Positions 1 through 6,072 of a stretch of DNA of 7,286 nt are shown piece by piece. The notes under the pieces were generated by a model. That model did no database searches. It was not told the origin of the DNA and saw only the letters and a program-made list of their open reading frames with translations. The position numbers and the translations under genes were made by a program. Each line of letters starts with the position of its first letter. Within the stretch, counting starts at the first letter, position 1. This DNA comes from Nitrospina sp. (GTDB lineage Bacteria; Nitrospinota; Nitrospinia; Nitrospinales; VA-1), in contig JABJCF010000513.1 in assembly GCA_018665625.1 (NCBI GenBank), positions 1 to 7,286 of the forward strand. The letters run 5' to 3'.

Positions 1-669
1 CGATTGCATGACGAATTGAGGCATTGCGACTTCTTAAAAAAATATGTTCATATTTCTACCCCGGAAGTCTATGGCAATTGTGAAGGGCATATAAAAGAAA
101 AAAACTCCTATTACCCCAGCACTCCATACGCGGTATCGCGTGCGGCTGCAGATATGAGCCTGCATACCTTTTTTGATTCTTATAATTTTCCGGTGGTTTT
201 TACTAGAGCGGCAAATGTATATGGCCCAGGACAGCAGTTATATCGCATCATACCTCGGACAATTCTTTACATTAAAATGGGAAAGAAATTGCAATTACAC
301 GGTGGAGGTACATCAGAACGTTCCTTTATTCATATGAAAGATGTCTCGGAGGCAACACTTCAGATTGCCAAACAGGCTCAACCGGGGGAAATATTTCACA
401 TTGCAACGAAAAACTCCATCACCATTCGAAATCTCGTTGAGATAATATGCGATTTAATGGGCGTAGAGTTTGATGCGCATGTAGAGGTGGTGGGTGAACG
501 GTTGGGGAAAGACTCGGCCTACCTGCTTGAAAGCTCTAAAGTGCGAGAATCTTTTGGTTGGAAAGATAAAATATCACTGGAACAAGGAATTCAAGACGTT
601 TTAGGCTGGGTTGAAAATAACTTTACCATTTTGAAAGATCAGCCTTTTGATTATATACACAAAGCATAA
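1..669 (+). CDS. NAD-dependent epimerase/dehydratase (extended SDR), 5'-truncated
   Basis: This is the C-terminal ~222 residues of an extended short-chain dehydrogenase/reductase that acts on nucleotide sugars (4,6-dehydratase or epimerase type). The reading frame is open to the left edge, so the N-terminal Rossmann GxxGxxG motif is missing because the window is cut, not because the gene is broken. The TTG at position 4 is probably not a real start. Counting from that codon, visible features are the active-site stretch HISTPEVYG (17-24), then PYAVSR with Tyr42, then RAANVYGPGQ (typical NDP-sugar SDR), then RSFIHMKDV (a conserved substrate-domain motif). The RmlB-type STDE is here STPE, so the Asp is Pro while the Glu is kept. 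The YxxxK catalytic lysine is Arg46 (139-141). The sugar substrate cannot be assigned. It lies upstream of the promoter-bearing gap, so it is probably the end of a preceding transcription unit. Confidence 0.9.
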   Translation, partial: RLHDELRHCDFLKKYVHISTPEVYGNCEGHIKEKNSYYPSTPYAVSRAAADMSLHTFFDSYNFPVVFTRAANVYGPGQQLYRIIPRTILYIKMGKKLQLHGGGTSERSFIHMKDVSEATLQIAKQAQPGEIFHIATKNSITIRNLVEIICDLMGVEFDAHVEVVGERLGKDSAYLLESSKVRESFGWKDKISLEQGIQDVLGWVENNFTILKDQPFDYIHKA

Positions 670-703
670 TTTGGGATGCTCCTGCCTTTCCTGATTTCCC
701 GTT

Positions 704-732
704 TTGACTTTAAAATAGGTTCTGATTATAAT
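704..732 (+). promoter_or_regulatory. Predicted sigma70-type promoter upstream of the SIS gene
   Basis: The -35 box TTGACT (704-709) matches five of six consensus bases. It is followed by a 17-base spacer and a perfect -10 box TATAAT (727-732). Transcription would start near 739 and run into the gene at 886, leaving a leader of about 147 nt. It sits in the longest intergenic gap of the window, just after the stop of the upstream SDR gene, which is where a promoter for the 886-5065 run would be expected. The match is seen in the sequence; activity is inferred. Confidence 0.65.
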
Positions 733-874
733 CCTGAATAGCTGTAAAATATTGATTAAATAGAGTCCCTCTTTTATTTTAGATGGACTAACAAGAGACC
801 CATGATTGCACCCAGGACTTCCATTTATACCTACTAACAGGAAAAATCTGTAATCGAACTGGATAATTGAATTT

Positions 875-879
875 AGGAA
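875..879 (+). promoter_or_regulatory. Ribosome binding site deciding the GTG start at 886
   Basis: AGGAA lies six bases upstream of the GTG at 886. It supports GTG over the first in-frame ATG (931), which would remove 15 residues from the N-terminal helix. Confidence 0.6.
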
Positions 880-885
880 CATAAC

Positions 886-1467
886 GTGAGCGAATTCTCA
901 AAAACATATTTTGATAGTTTAATCGAAGGAATGAAAACTATCAGGATTTCAGATCGTGAAGGTAATGCGATAGAAGTTCATGAAGGCATAGAAAAGGTAG
1001 CACAATTAATCCTTTCTGAAAATCAGAAAGGTAGCAAATTGATTTTTATTGGCAATGGAGCCAGCGCATCCATATCCAGCCATATGTCTACAGACTACTG
1101 GAAAAACGGTGGGGTGCGTGCAATCGCTTTCAACGACAGTTCGCTTCTAACCTGTATCAGCAATGATTATGGGTATAAACACGTTTTCGAAAAACCCATA
1201 GAAATGTTTGCGGATAAAGGCGATGTGCTGATGGCAATTAGCAGCTCTGGACAATCTGAAAATATCCTTCGTGGTGTCGAAGCCGCAATATCCACAGGAT
1301 GCAAAGTGATTACATTCTCTGGATTCAAGGATGATAATCCTTTGCGCCAAATGGGGGACTACAATTTTTATTCAGGTTCATCTTCATATGGTCCTGTTGA
1401 AATCACTCACCTTTCCATTTGTCACTGCATCTGCGATTTGATCATTGCAGAAAAATCAAAACTTTAA
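886..1467 (+). CDS. SIS-domain sugar-phosphate isomerase, GmhA-like (sedoheptulose-7-phosphate isomerase family)
   Basis: This cytosolic protein has 193 residues, close to the ~192 of E. coli GmhA, which converts sedoheptulose 7-phosphate to D-glycero-D-manno-heptose 7-phosphate. SIS phosphosugar-binding motifs are clear: FIGNGASAS (54-62), then ISNDYGY with VFEKPIE (91-106), then AISSSGQSENILRG (117-130), a Ser-rich phosphate loop. The C-terminal helix has His175 and His180 followed by CDLI. Compared with GmhA, the HxxxE metal motif is His66...Asp70, and the Gln of RIQEVH is Glu172, so two of four expected zinc-ligand positions are changed. The start is GTG with an AGGAA ribosome site. It heads the four-gene run and would feed the kinase/nucleotidyltransferase encoded at 3536. 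The isomerase fold is secure. The substrate could be a heptulose phosphate or a relative, so I do not assign gmhA outright. Confidence 0.85.
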   Translation: MSEFSKTYFDSLIEGMKTIRISDREGNAIEVHEGIEKVAQLILSENQKGSKLIFIGNGASASISSHMSTDYWKNGGVRAIAFNDSSLLTCISNDYGYKHVFEKPIEMFADKGDVLMAISSSGQSENILRGVEAAISTGCKVITFSGFKDDNPLRQMGDYNFYSGSSSYGPVEITHLSICHCICDLIIAEKSKL

Positions 1468-1470
1468 GGG
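1466..1470 (+). promoter_or_regulatory. Ribosome binding site deciding the ATG start at 1476
   Basis: AAGGG overlaps the stop codon of the preceding SIS gene (TAA at 1465-1467) and lies five bases before ATG 1476. It fixes the E1 alpha start there. A longer in-frame start at 1419 would overlap the SIS gene and add 19 residues unlike the family. The arrangement suggests translational coupling. Confidence 0.7.
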
Positions 1471-1475
1471 ATAGC

Positions 1476-2453
1476 ATGCTGGAACCAAAACTAGCCAGCG
1501 CAATGTATTTAGATATGTTGCGCATTCGATTGGTAGAGGAAGGGATTGCCGATTTATATCCTGAGCAGGAAATGCGATGCCCCGTTCACTTATGCATTGG
1601 TCAAGAGGCCATTCCTGTAGGCGTTTGTTCTGCTCTACAAGATGAAGATATTGTCATGGGAAATCACCGGTCTCATGGTCATTATTTAGCTAAGGGTGGT
1701 GACCTAAAGTCCATGATGGCAGAAATTTATGGCAAGGCTACAGGTTGCTCCAAGGGAAAGGGAGGGTCAATGCACTTGATTGATCTTTCTGTTAATTTTT
1801 TAGGGACAACACCTATTGTGGCGAGCATTGTGCCAATAGCTGTTGGGACAGCTTTTGCCGCGTATCTAAAAAATGAAATAAAAGTGACCGTAATTTTTCT
1901 TGGAAGGGCAGCTACAGAAGAAGGTGTATTTGCGGAGAGTTTGAACTTTGCAGCACTAAAAAAACTTCCCGTTGTTTTTGTTTCTGAGGATAACTTTTTT
2001 TCTGTTTATACCCCTCTCTCGGAAAGACAGCCTAAGGAAAGGGAAAATATAGAAATAGCAAAGGCTTTTGGTATCCCGTCTGCCAAAGGAGACGGGAATG
2101 ATGTCCAAACTGTTTATAATTTTTCTGAAAAAGCGGTTCGGCATGCAAGAGAGGGGAAAGGGCCCTATTTCCTTGAATTTGAAACTTATCGTTGGCGCGA
2201 ACATTGTGGCCCCCACTTTGACAACGATTTACCTTATAGATCAGAAGATGAGTACCATGAATGGAAAAAAAAGTGTCCCATCAAAAATTTTGAGGATCTT
2301 CTGATAAAAGAAAAAATCCTAGAAAAAGACCAAGTGAACCAAATGCGAGAATCAGTTCGGAAAGAGTTTGAGGAAGCTATTGCTTTTGCAAAATCGAGTC
2401 CGTTTCCCCATCCAGATGAAATCTTCAAAGATCTTTATAAAGAAGCAAATTAA
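1476..2453 (+). CDS. Thiamine-diphosphate-dependent dehydrogenase E1 component, alpha subunit
   Basis: This 325-residue protein is of the pyruvate/acetoin/branched-chain dehydrogenase E1 alpha family, which with E1 beta forms a ThDP enzyme that decarboxylates 2-oxo acids. Family motifs in order are LCIGQEA (39-45), NHRSHGHYLAKGGD (63-76), KGKGGSMHL (93-101), IVPIAVGTAFA (118-128), ATEEGVFAESLNFAALKKLPVVFV (146-169) and YRWREHCGP (residues about 238-246). The ThDP/Mg motif is abnormal. The usual GDG or GDA is Gly143-Arg144-Ala145, with Arg (AGG, 1905-1907) at the Mg-binding Asp position. The partner Asn173 is kept at the expected 29-residue spacing. The pyrimidine-binding IVG is IVA (114-116). 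Length and framing are otherwise normal, so this is not a frameshift. It starts 8 bases after the SIS gene and ends 6 bases before the beta gene. No lipoyl E2 or E3 gene is visible. The fold is certain; activity and substrate are not. Confidence 0.9.
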   Translation: MLEPKLASAMYLDMLRIRLVEEGIADLYPEQEMRCPVHLCIGQEAIPVGVCSALQDEDIVMGNHRSHGHYLAKGGDLKSMMAEIYGKATGCSKGKGGSMHLIDLSVNFLGTTPIVASIVPIAVGTAFAAYLKNEIKVTVIFLGRAATEEGVFAESLNFAALKKLPVVFVSEDNFFSVYTPLSERQPKERENIEIAKAFGIPSAKGDGNDVQTVYNFSEKAVRHAREGKGPYFLEFETYRWREHCGPHFDNDLPYRSEDEYHEWKKKCPIKNFEDLLIKEKILEKDQVNQMRESVRKEFEEAIAFAKSSPFPHPDEIFKDLYKEAN

Positions 2454-2459
2454 ATCTAC

Positions 2460-3521
2460 ATGAAAAGAAAAATCACATTCGCCGAAGCTATCCGAGAAAG
2501 CACAGATCAATGTATGGAAAATGATCCTGCTGTTTATGTTATGGGCCTTGGAGTTCCAGATCCAAAGGGTATTTTTGGCACCACAGTAGGCTTGAAAGAA
2601 AAATATGGAGAGAAGCGGGTTATGGATATGCCTGTTTCTGAAAATGGAATGACAGGAGTAGCCATTGGGTCAGCTTTGATGGGCATGCGCCCGATCATGA
2701 CCCATCAGAGAATTGATTTTATGCTTCTATCATTGGATCAGATTATCAATAACGCTGCAAAATGGTATTACATGTTTGGCGGACAAAAAAGTGTGCCGTT
2801 GGTAATCAGATTATTAGTGGGGCAAGGCTGGGGACAAGGCCCACAACATTCTCAAAGTCTGCAAACCTTATTTGCTCACATACCTGGACTAAAAGTGGTG
2901 ATGCCTTTTTCACCCTACGATGCAAAAGGTTTATTGATAGCATCTGTTAAGGACAACAATCCTGTGATTTTTATAGAACACCGTTGGCTTCATAATTTAT
3001 TTGGTGAAGTTCCTGAAGACTCTTACCAGGTTCCTATCGGTAAAGCCCGAATCGCAAGAAAAGGTAAAGACCTGACAATTGTTTCAGTATCCTATATGCT
3101 GGTTGAAGCATTAAAAGCAGCAGATTGTCTTAAAAAGGATGGAATAGATGTCGAGGTGGTCGACATTCGCTCATTAAAACCTTTGGATGAAGAAACCATT
3201 ATTCAATCTGTAATAAACACGGGACATTTGATTGTTGTGGACGGTGCCTGGCGTTTCCTGAGTATCTCTGCGGAAATCATATCCATAGTTGTTGAAAACG
3301 CTTTTAAACATTTGAAGAAACCACCCTGCCGAGTAACCTTTCCAGACGTCCCTACTCCAACAAGCTGGGCCATGGCCAACAATTTTTACCCTCGCGCAAT
3401 TAATATATTGAACAAAGTAGAAGAGCTTTTAGACCTTCCTAAAAAAAGTGAAAAAGAGTGGGGTCTTTCTCCAACAGGCCCTCTGGATGTGCCTGATAAA
3501 TCTTTCATGGGGCCCTTTTAA
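2460..3521 (+). CDS. Thiamine-diphosphate-dependent dehydrogenase E1 component, beta subunit
   Basis: This 353-residue protein is of the transketolase-like E1 beta family (PdhB/AcoB type) and pairs with the alpha subunit encoded just upstream; the active site forms at the interface. Visible motifs are MPVSENGMTGVAIGSALMGMRP (57-78) with the ThDP-activating Glu61, then LDQIINNAAKWYYMFGG (92-108), then GPQHSQSLQ with His130, then HIPGLKVVMP (140-149) and DPNNP-like DNNPVIFIEHR. The C-terminal domain includes VDIRSLKPLDEETI and VDGAWRF. Unlike alpha, the beta catalytic residues look intact. It is longer than a typical ~325-residue E1 beta because of a tail of about 28 residues ending in DVPDKSFMGPF. 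I recall such tails from E1 beta homologues in polysaccharide loci, but this needs an alignment. The ATG is 6 bases after the alpha stop; the only ribosome-site candidate, AGAAG at 2441-2445, is 14 bases away, so coupled translation is likely. Confidence 0.92.
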   Translation: MKRKITFAEAIRESTDQCMENDPAVYVMGLGVPDPKGIFGTTVGLKEKYGEKRVMDMPVSENGMTGVAIGSALMGMRPIMTHQRIDFMLLSLDQIINNAAKWYYMFGGQKSVPLVIRLLVGQGWGQGPQHSQSLQTLFAHIPGLKVVMPFSPYDAKGLLIASVKDNNPVIFIEHRWLHNLFGEVPEDSYQVPIGKARIARKGKDLTIVSVSYMLVEALKAADCLKKDGIDVEVVDIRSLKPLDEETIIQSVINTGHLIVVDGAWRFLSISAEIISIVVENAFKHLKKPPCRVTFPDVPTPTSWAMANNFYPRAINILNKVEELLDLPKKSEKEWGLSPTGPLDVPDKSFMGPF

Positions 3522-3535
3522 GAATATAATTTGAT

Positions 3536-5065
3536 ATGCCAACAACACAAGAAAAAATACTAAGTTTAGAGGACCTCGCTAGCAAGTCGGCAGAACTGCG
3601 GCAGGAAGGAAAGCGTATTATCCTATGCCACGGCACATTTGACCTGCTTCATATTGGCCACATTCGCCATTTACAAAATGCACGTGAGAAAGGGGACATC
3701 CTCATAACTACGGTAACAGGCGACAGTTATGTCAATAAAGGACCTGGGCGACCCGTCTTCCCGGAACTTTTACGCTCCGAAAATCTTGCCGCTCTGGCCT
3801 GTGTTGATTTTGTTGCTATCAATCAGGCTCCAACAGCGGTGAATATTATTCCGATGATAAAACCCAACGCCTACATAAAAGGTCAGGAGTATAAAGTCTC
3901 AAGTGACGACTTGACCGGAAATATAGCCCGCGAAAAAGAAGCTGTGGAAAAGTATGGCGGCGAAATCATATTTACTGAAGATATCACTTTTAGTTCATCA
4001 AACTTGTTGAATGAAAACTTTGGTGTTTTCTCAAGGGAAACAAATGAATTTCTGAAGAAATTTCGGTCGCAGTACAAGTACGCAGAGATAATCAATAAAC
4101 TAAAGGATTTGAGCAAGTTAAAAGTCTTGGTGGTGGGTGATGCGATAATAGACGAATACCATTATGTAACGGTTTTAGGCCAATCAGGGAAAGGAACTCA
4201 TCAATCCGTCAAATATGAAACGGAAGAACGTTTTGCAGGCGGAGCCTTGGCAGTGGCCAACCATATTGCGGGTTTTTCTGACAATGTTACTCTGATTACG
4301 GGGATAGGAAAAGAAGATGGAAATGAGAGATTTATCCGCTCTAAATTAAACGAAAAAGTGACACCCCATTTTCATTATTTTAGCGATGCGCCTACTATTG
4401 TAAAACGGCGATTTGTAGATGACGATTTAAATAAATATTTCGAGGTATACATCTATAATGAACAGCCCCATATAGAAAAACTTGATCAGCAAATTTGTTC
4501 ATGGCTTAAGGAAAACACATCAAACTTTGATGTAGTCGTAGTGCCTGATTTTGGTAACGGATTCATCTCAACAGGAATGATAGAAATACTTGCTGAAAAA
4601 GCCAAGTTTCTTGCTGTCAATACCCAGGTGAATAGTGGAAACCGAGGTTTCCATGCCATTACTCGTTACCCTCGGGCTGATTTCATCTCTTTAAATGGCC
4701 CTGAATTACGAATGGCTACTCACAGCCGCTATGATCTACTGGATGACTTGGCTGAAAAGATCGCGCAAAAAATGAATGCCAGTTACTTTGCAGTCACGCT
4801 TGGTAGCAAAGGAGCAATTCTTCTGGATAAAAACGAGAAAATGGTCCATGATATCCCCGTTTTATCAACAAAAGTTCTGGATCGCATCGGTGCCGGAGAC
4901 TCTTTCCTATCTTTGGCGAGTTTATGTCTAGGGGGAGGACTGCCTGCGGACATGAGCCTTTTTGTCGGAAGTACCGCCGCTGCCTTAGATGTCCAAATAG
5001 TTTGTAATAGAGAACCTGTTTCCCCAGTTGCTTTGTTCAAATATATAACTACATTGCTGAAGTAA
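3536..5065 (+). CDS. Fused nucleotidyltransferase / PfkB-family kinase, domain order opposite to HldE
   Basis: This is a 509-residue bifunctional protein. Residues ~25-160 are an HldE/RfaE-type nucleotidyltransferase: CHGTFDLLHIGH (31-42) with the HxGH nucleotide-binding motif, then NKGPGRPVFPE (67-77), then IKGQEYK (114-120), then FSSSNLL (152-158) where the related enzymes carry STT or STS. Residues ~194-509 are a ribokinase-like PfkB sugar kinase: VLVVGDAIIDEY (197-208), FAGGALAVANH (233-243), LNGPE (386-390), VTLGSKGA (420-427) and IGAGDSF (451-457) with the catalytic base Asp455. E. coli HldE has the kinase first and the adenylyltransferase second. The HldE kinase motif RISPEAPVPV is replaced here by GQSGKGTHQSV (215-225), which points to a different sugar. 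The likely role is phosphorylating C1 of a sugar phosphate and then forming an NDP-sugar. CMP versus AMP transfer cannot be told. It lies 14 bases after E1 beta. Confidence 0.9.
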   Translation: MPTTQEKILSLEDLASKSAELRQEGKRIILCHGTFDLLHIGHIRHLQNAREKGDILITTVTGDSYVNKGPGRPVFPELLRSENLAALACVDFVAINQAPTAVNIIPMIKPNAYIKGQEYKVSSDDLTGNIAREKEAVEKYGGEIIFTEDITFSSSNLLNENFGVFSRETNEFLKKFRSQYKYAEIINKLKDLSKLKVLVVGDAIIDEYHYVTVLGQSGKGTHQSVKYETEERFAGGALAVANHIAGFSDNVTLITGIGKEDGNERFIRSKLNEKVTPHFHYFSDAPTIVKRRFVDDDLNKYFEVYIYNEQPHIEKLDQQICSWLKENTSNFDVVVVPDFGNGFISTGMIEILAEKAKFLAVNTQVNSGNRGFHAITRYPRADFISLNGPELRMATHSRYDLLDDLAEKIAQKMNASYFAVTLGSKGAILLDKNEKMVHDIPVLSTKVLDRIGAGDSFLSLASLCLGGGLPADMSLFVGSTAAALDVQIVCNREPVSPVALFKYITTLLK

Positions 5066-5152
5066 ATTATTCGTTTTTTTAATCTTGAATTGACGATTTA
5101 ATCCTACTCTTACTTCAAGGTTAAATATATAGAAGGCATATAAATTTAATCC
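5066..5152. repeat. Spacer with an imperfect inverted repeat
   Basis: AATCTTGAA (5081-5089) can pair with TTCAAGGTT (5114-5122), with one G-T wobble, around a 24-base loop. A seven-T run (5074-5080) precedes the stem on the + strand instead of following it, so this is not a + strand terminator. TTGACG (5090-5095) has no -10 box at a proper spacing. An operator or mRNA hairpin is possible; the match may also be chance in AT-rich DNA. Confidence 0.3.
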
Positions 5153-6025
5153 ATGGAAACCAAACCCCATATAATTATTCTTGGCAATAGAGGTTTCATA
5201 GGGGCTGCTCTTTACAACGATTTAAACAAACAAAAATATCTTAACGTTAAAGGTTTTAATTCTTCTAACTTGGACTTAAAATCTCCTGAAAGCGTTCGAC
5301 AAGTTGAAAAGGTAGTTGACGAAAACACAGTGGTTATTTTTGCCGTTCGTGCTCCAAAAAAGATAGACCCACTGGAATCTTTTGAGCAAGATATCGCGAT
5401 AACTTGTAACATAGCCCGTTTAATTAAAAGAAAACTAATAAAGAAATTTCTGTATTTTAGCTCCATATCAGTTTATGGAGAGGCAATGACCAACTTAAAA
5501 ATTAATGAAAAAACAAAAAGTGCCCCCTCTTCTTATTATGGTATTTCTAAAATAGTGGCTGAAGAAATTTTACAAAAGGCCGCACAAGAAAAAGGCACCC
5601 CTTTTGTTACGCTTCGGCCCTGCATGGTTTATGGATCAGGGAATAAAGAGCTCCCATATGGTCCTGATCGATTAACACATTCATTCATCGACAAAAGTCA
5701 GCTAAACTTGTTTGGAGATGGTTCCGAAAAAAGAGATTTCCTATTTATAGAAGATTTGGTGAAACTCACAGAAAAATTTATCTTTAATAATTGTGAGGGT
5801 ATTTATAATATAGGCACAGGAAATAGCTCCTCCTTTAAAAATATCGTTGAAACCCTCCAAAAAATAACAAAAAAGGATTGCCCTATTATAGAATCAGAGA
5901 GGACTATGTCAAAAATTGACCAAAAGCTGGATATCTCAAAATTATTAGATTTATTTCCAGATTACAATTTTACCTCTTTAGAGCAGGGATTAAGAAAATC
6001 CTACGAAAATATTCAGAGTTCTTAA
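5153..6025 (+). CDS. NAD(P)-dependent epimerase/dehydratase (extended SDR)
   Basis: This complete 290-residue extended SDR probably epimerises, dehydrates or reduces a nucleotide-activated sugar in the cytosol. The N-terminal Rossmann motif is GNRGFIG (11-17), the GxxGxxG pattern. The active site shows YFSSISVYG (101-109) and Tyr129-x-x-x-Lys133 (YGISK), so the catalytic Ser, Tyr and Lys are all present. LRPCMVYGSG (154-163) and RDFLFIEDL (194-202) are typical of sugar-nucleotide SDRs, and YNIGTG (218-223) follows. It is somewhat short for the group (often 300-340). The ATG places the glycine motif at residue 11, as expected. AGAAGG (5131-5136) is 16 bases upstream, too far to be a good ribosome site. 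An 87-base spacer separates it from the kinase fusion. It is not closely similar in motif detail to the SDR at the left edge, so it is not a recent duplicate. The substrate is unknown. Confidence 0.92.
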   Translation: METKPHIIILGNRGFIGAALYNDLNKQKYLNVKGFNSSNLDLKSPESVRQVEKVVDENTVVIFAVRAPKKIDPLESFEQDIAITCNIARLIKRKLIKKFLYFSSISVYGEAMTNLKINEKTKSAPSSYYGISKIVAEEILQKAAQEKGTPFVTLRPCMVYGSGNKELPYGPDRLTHSFIDKSQLNLFGDGSEKRDFLFIEDLVKLTEKFIFNNCEGIYNIGTGNSSSFKNIVETLQKITKKDCPIIESERTMSKIDQKLDISKLLDLFPDYNFTSLEQGLRKSYENIQSS

Positions 6026-6072
6026 ATACCTAAATTTTTTTTGGTGCCGCAAATTAATAATATCTTTAAATT

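Larger units (their letters stand above)
670..885. other. Intergenic gap with promoter and long leader
   Basis: This 216-base non-coding gap separates the upstream SDR gene from the four-gene run. It carries the promoter at 704-732. The rest is AT-rich leader. The segment AGTCC (764-768) is complementary to two downstream copies of GGACT (785-789 and 815-819), so two short alternative stems are possible, but each is only 5-6 base pairs. I see no convincing rho-independent terminator after the upstream gene, and no credible protein on either strand. Confidence 0.5.

Noticed and set aside
671..705. GGGA...TCCC followed by GTTTT as a terminator after the first SDR
   Set aside because: The stem is only four base pairs with a loop of about 20 bases, and the T run is short.
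802..837. Possible 11-codon leader peptide in the 5' leader
   Set aside because: There is only a weak AAGAG upstream at poor spacing, no run of regulatory codons, and no paired attenuator with a terminator.
601..882. 93-codon open frame on the minus strand
   Set aside because: It overlaps the end of the upstream SDR gene and the promoter/leader gap, has no recognisable motif, and lies opposite to every real gene here.
1419..1475. Longer N-terminus for E1 alpha starting at ATG 1419
   Set aside because: It would overlap the SIS gene by 49 bases and encode residues that mirror the SIS C-terminus in another frame. ATG 1476 has a good ribosome site and gives the normal family length.
5090..5095. 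TTGACG as a -35 box for the second SDR gene
   Set aside because: No acceptable -10 hexamer occurs 15-19 bases downstream; the nearest AT-rich candidates are 25 or more bases away.
6026..6072. T-run after the second SDR as a rho-independent terminator
   Set aside because: The eight-T run is not preceded by a GC-rich hairpin, only by AT-rich sequence without a stem.
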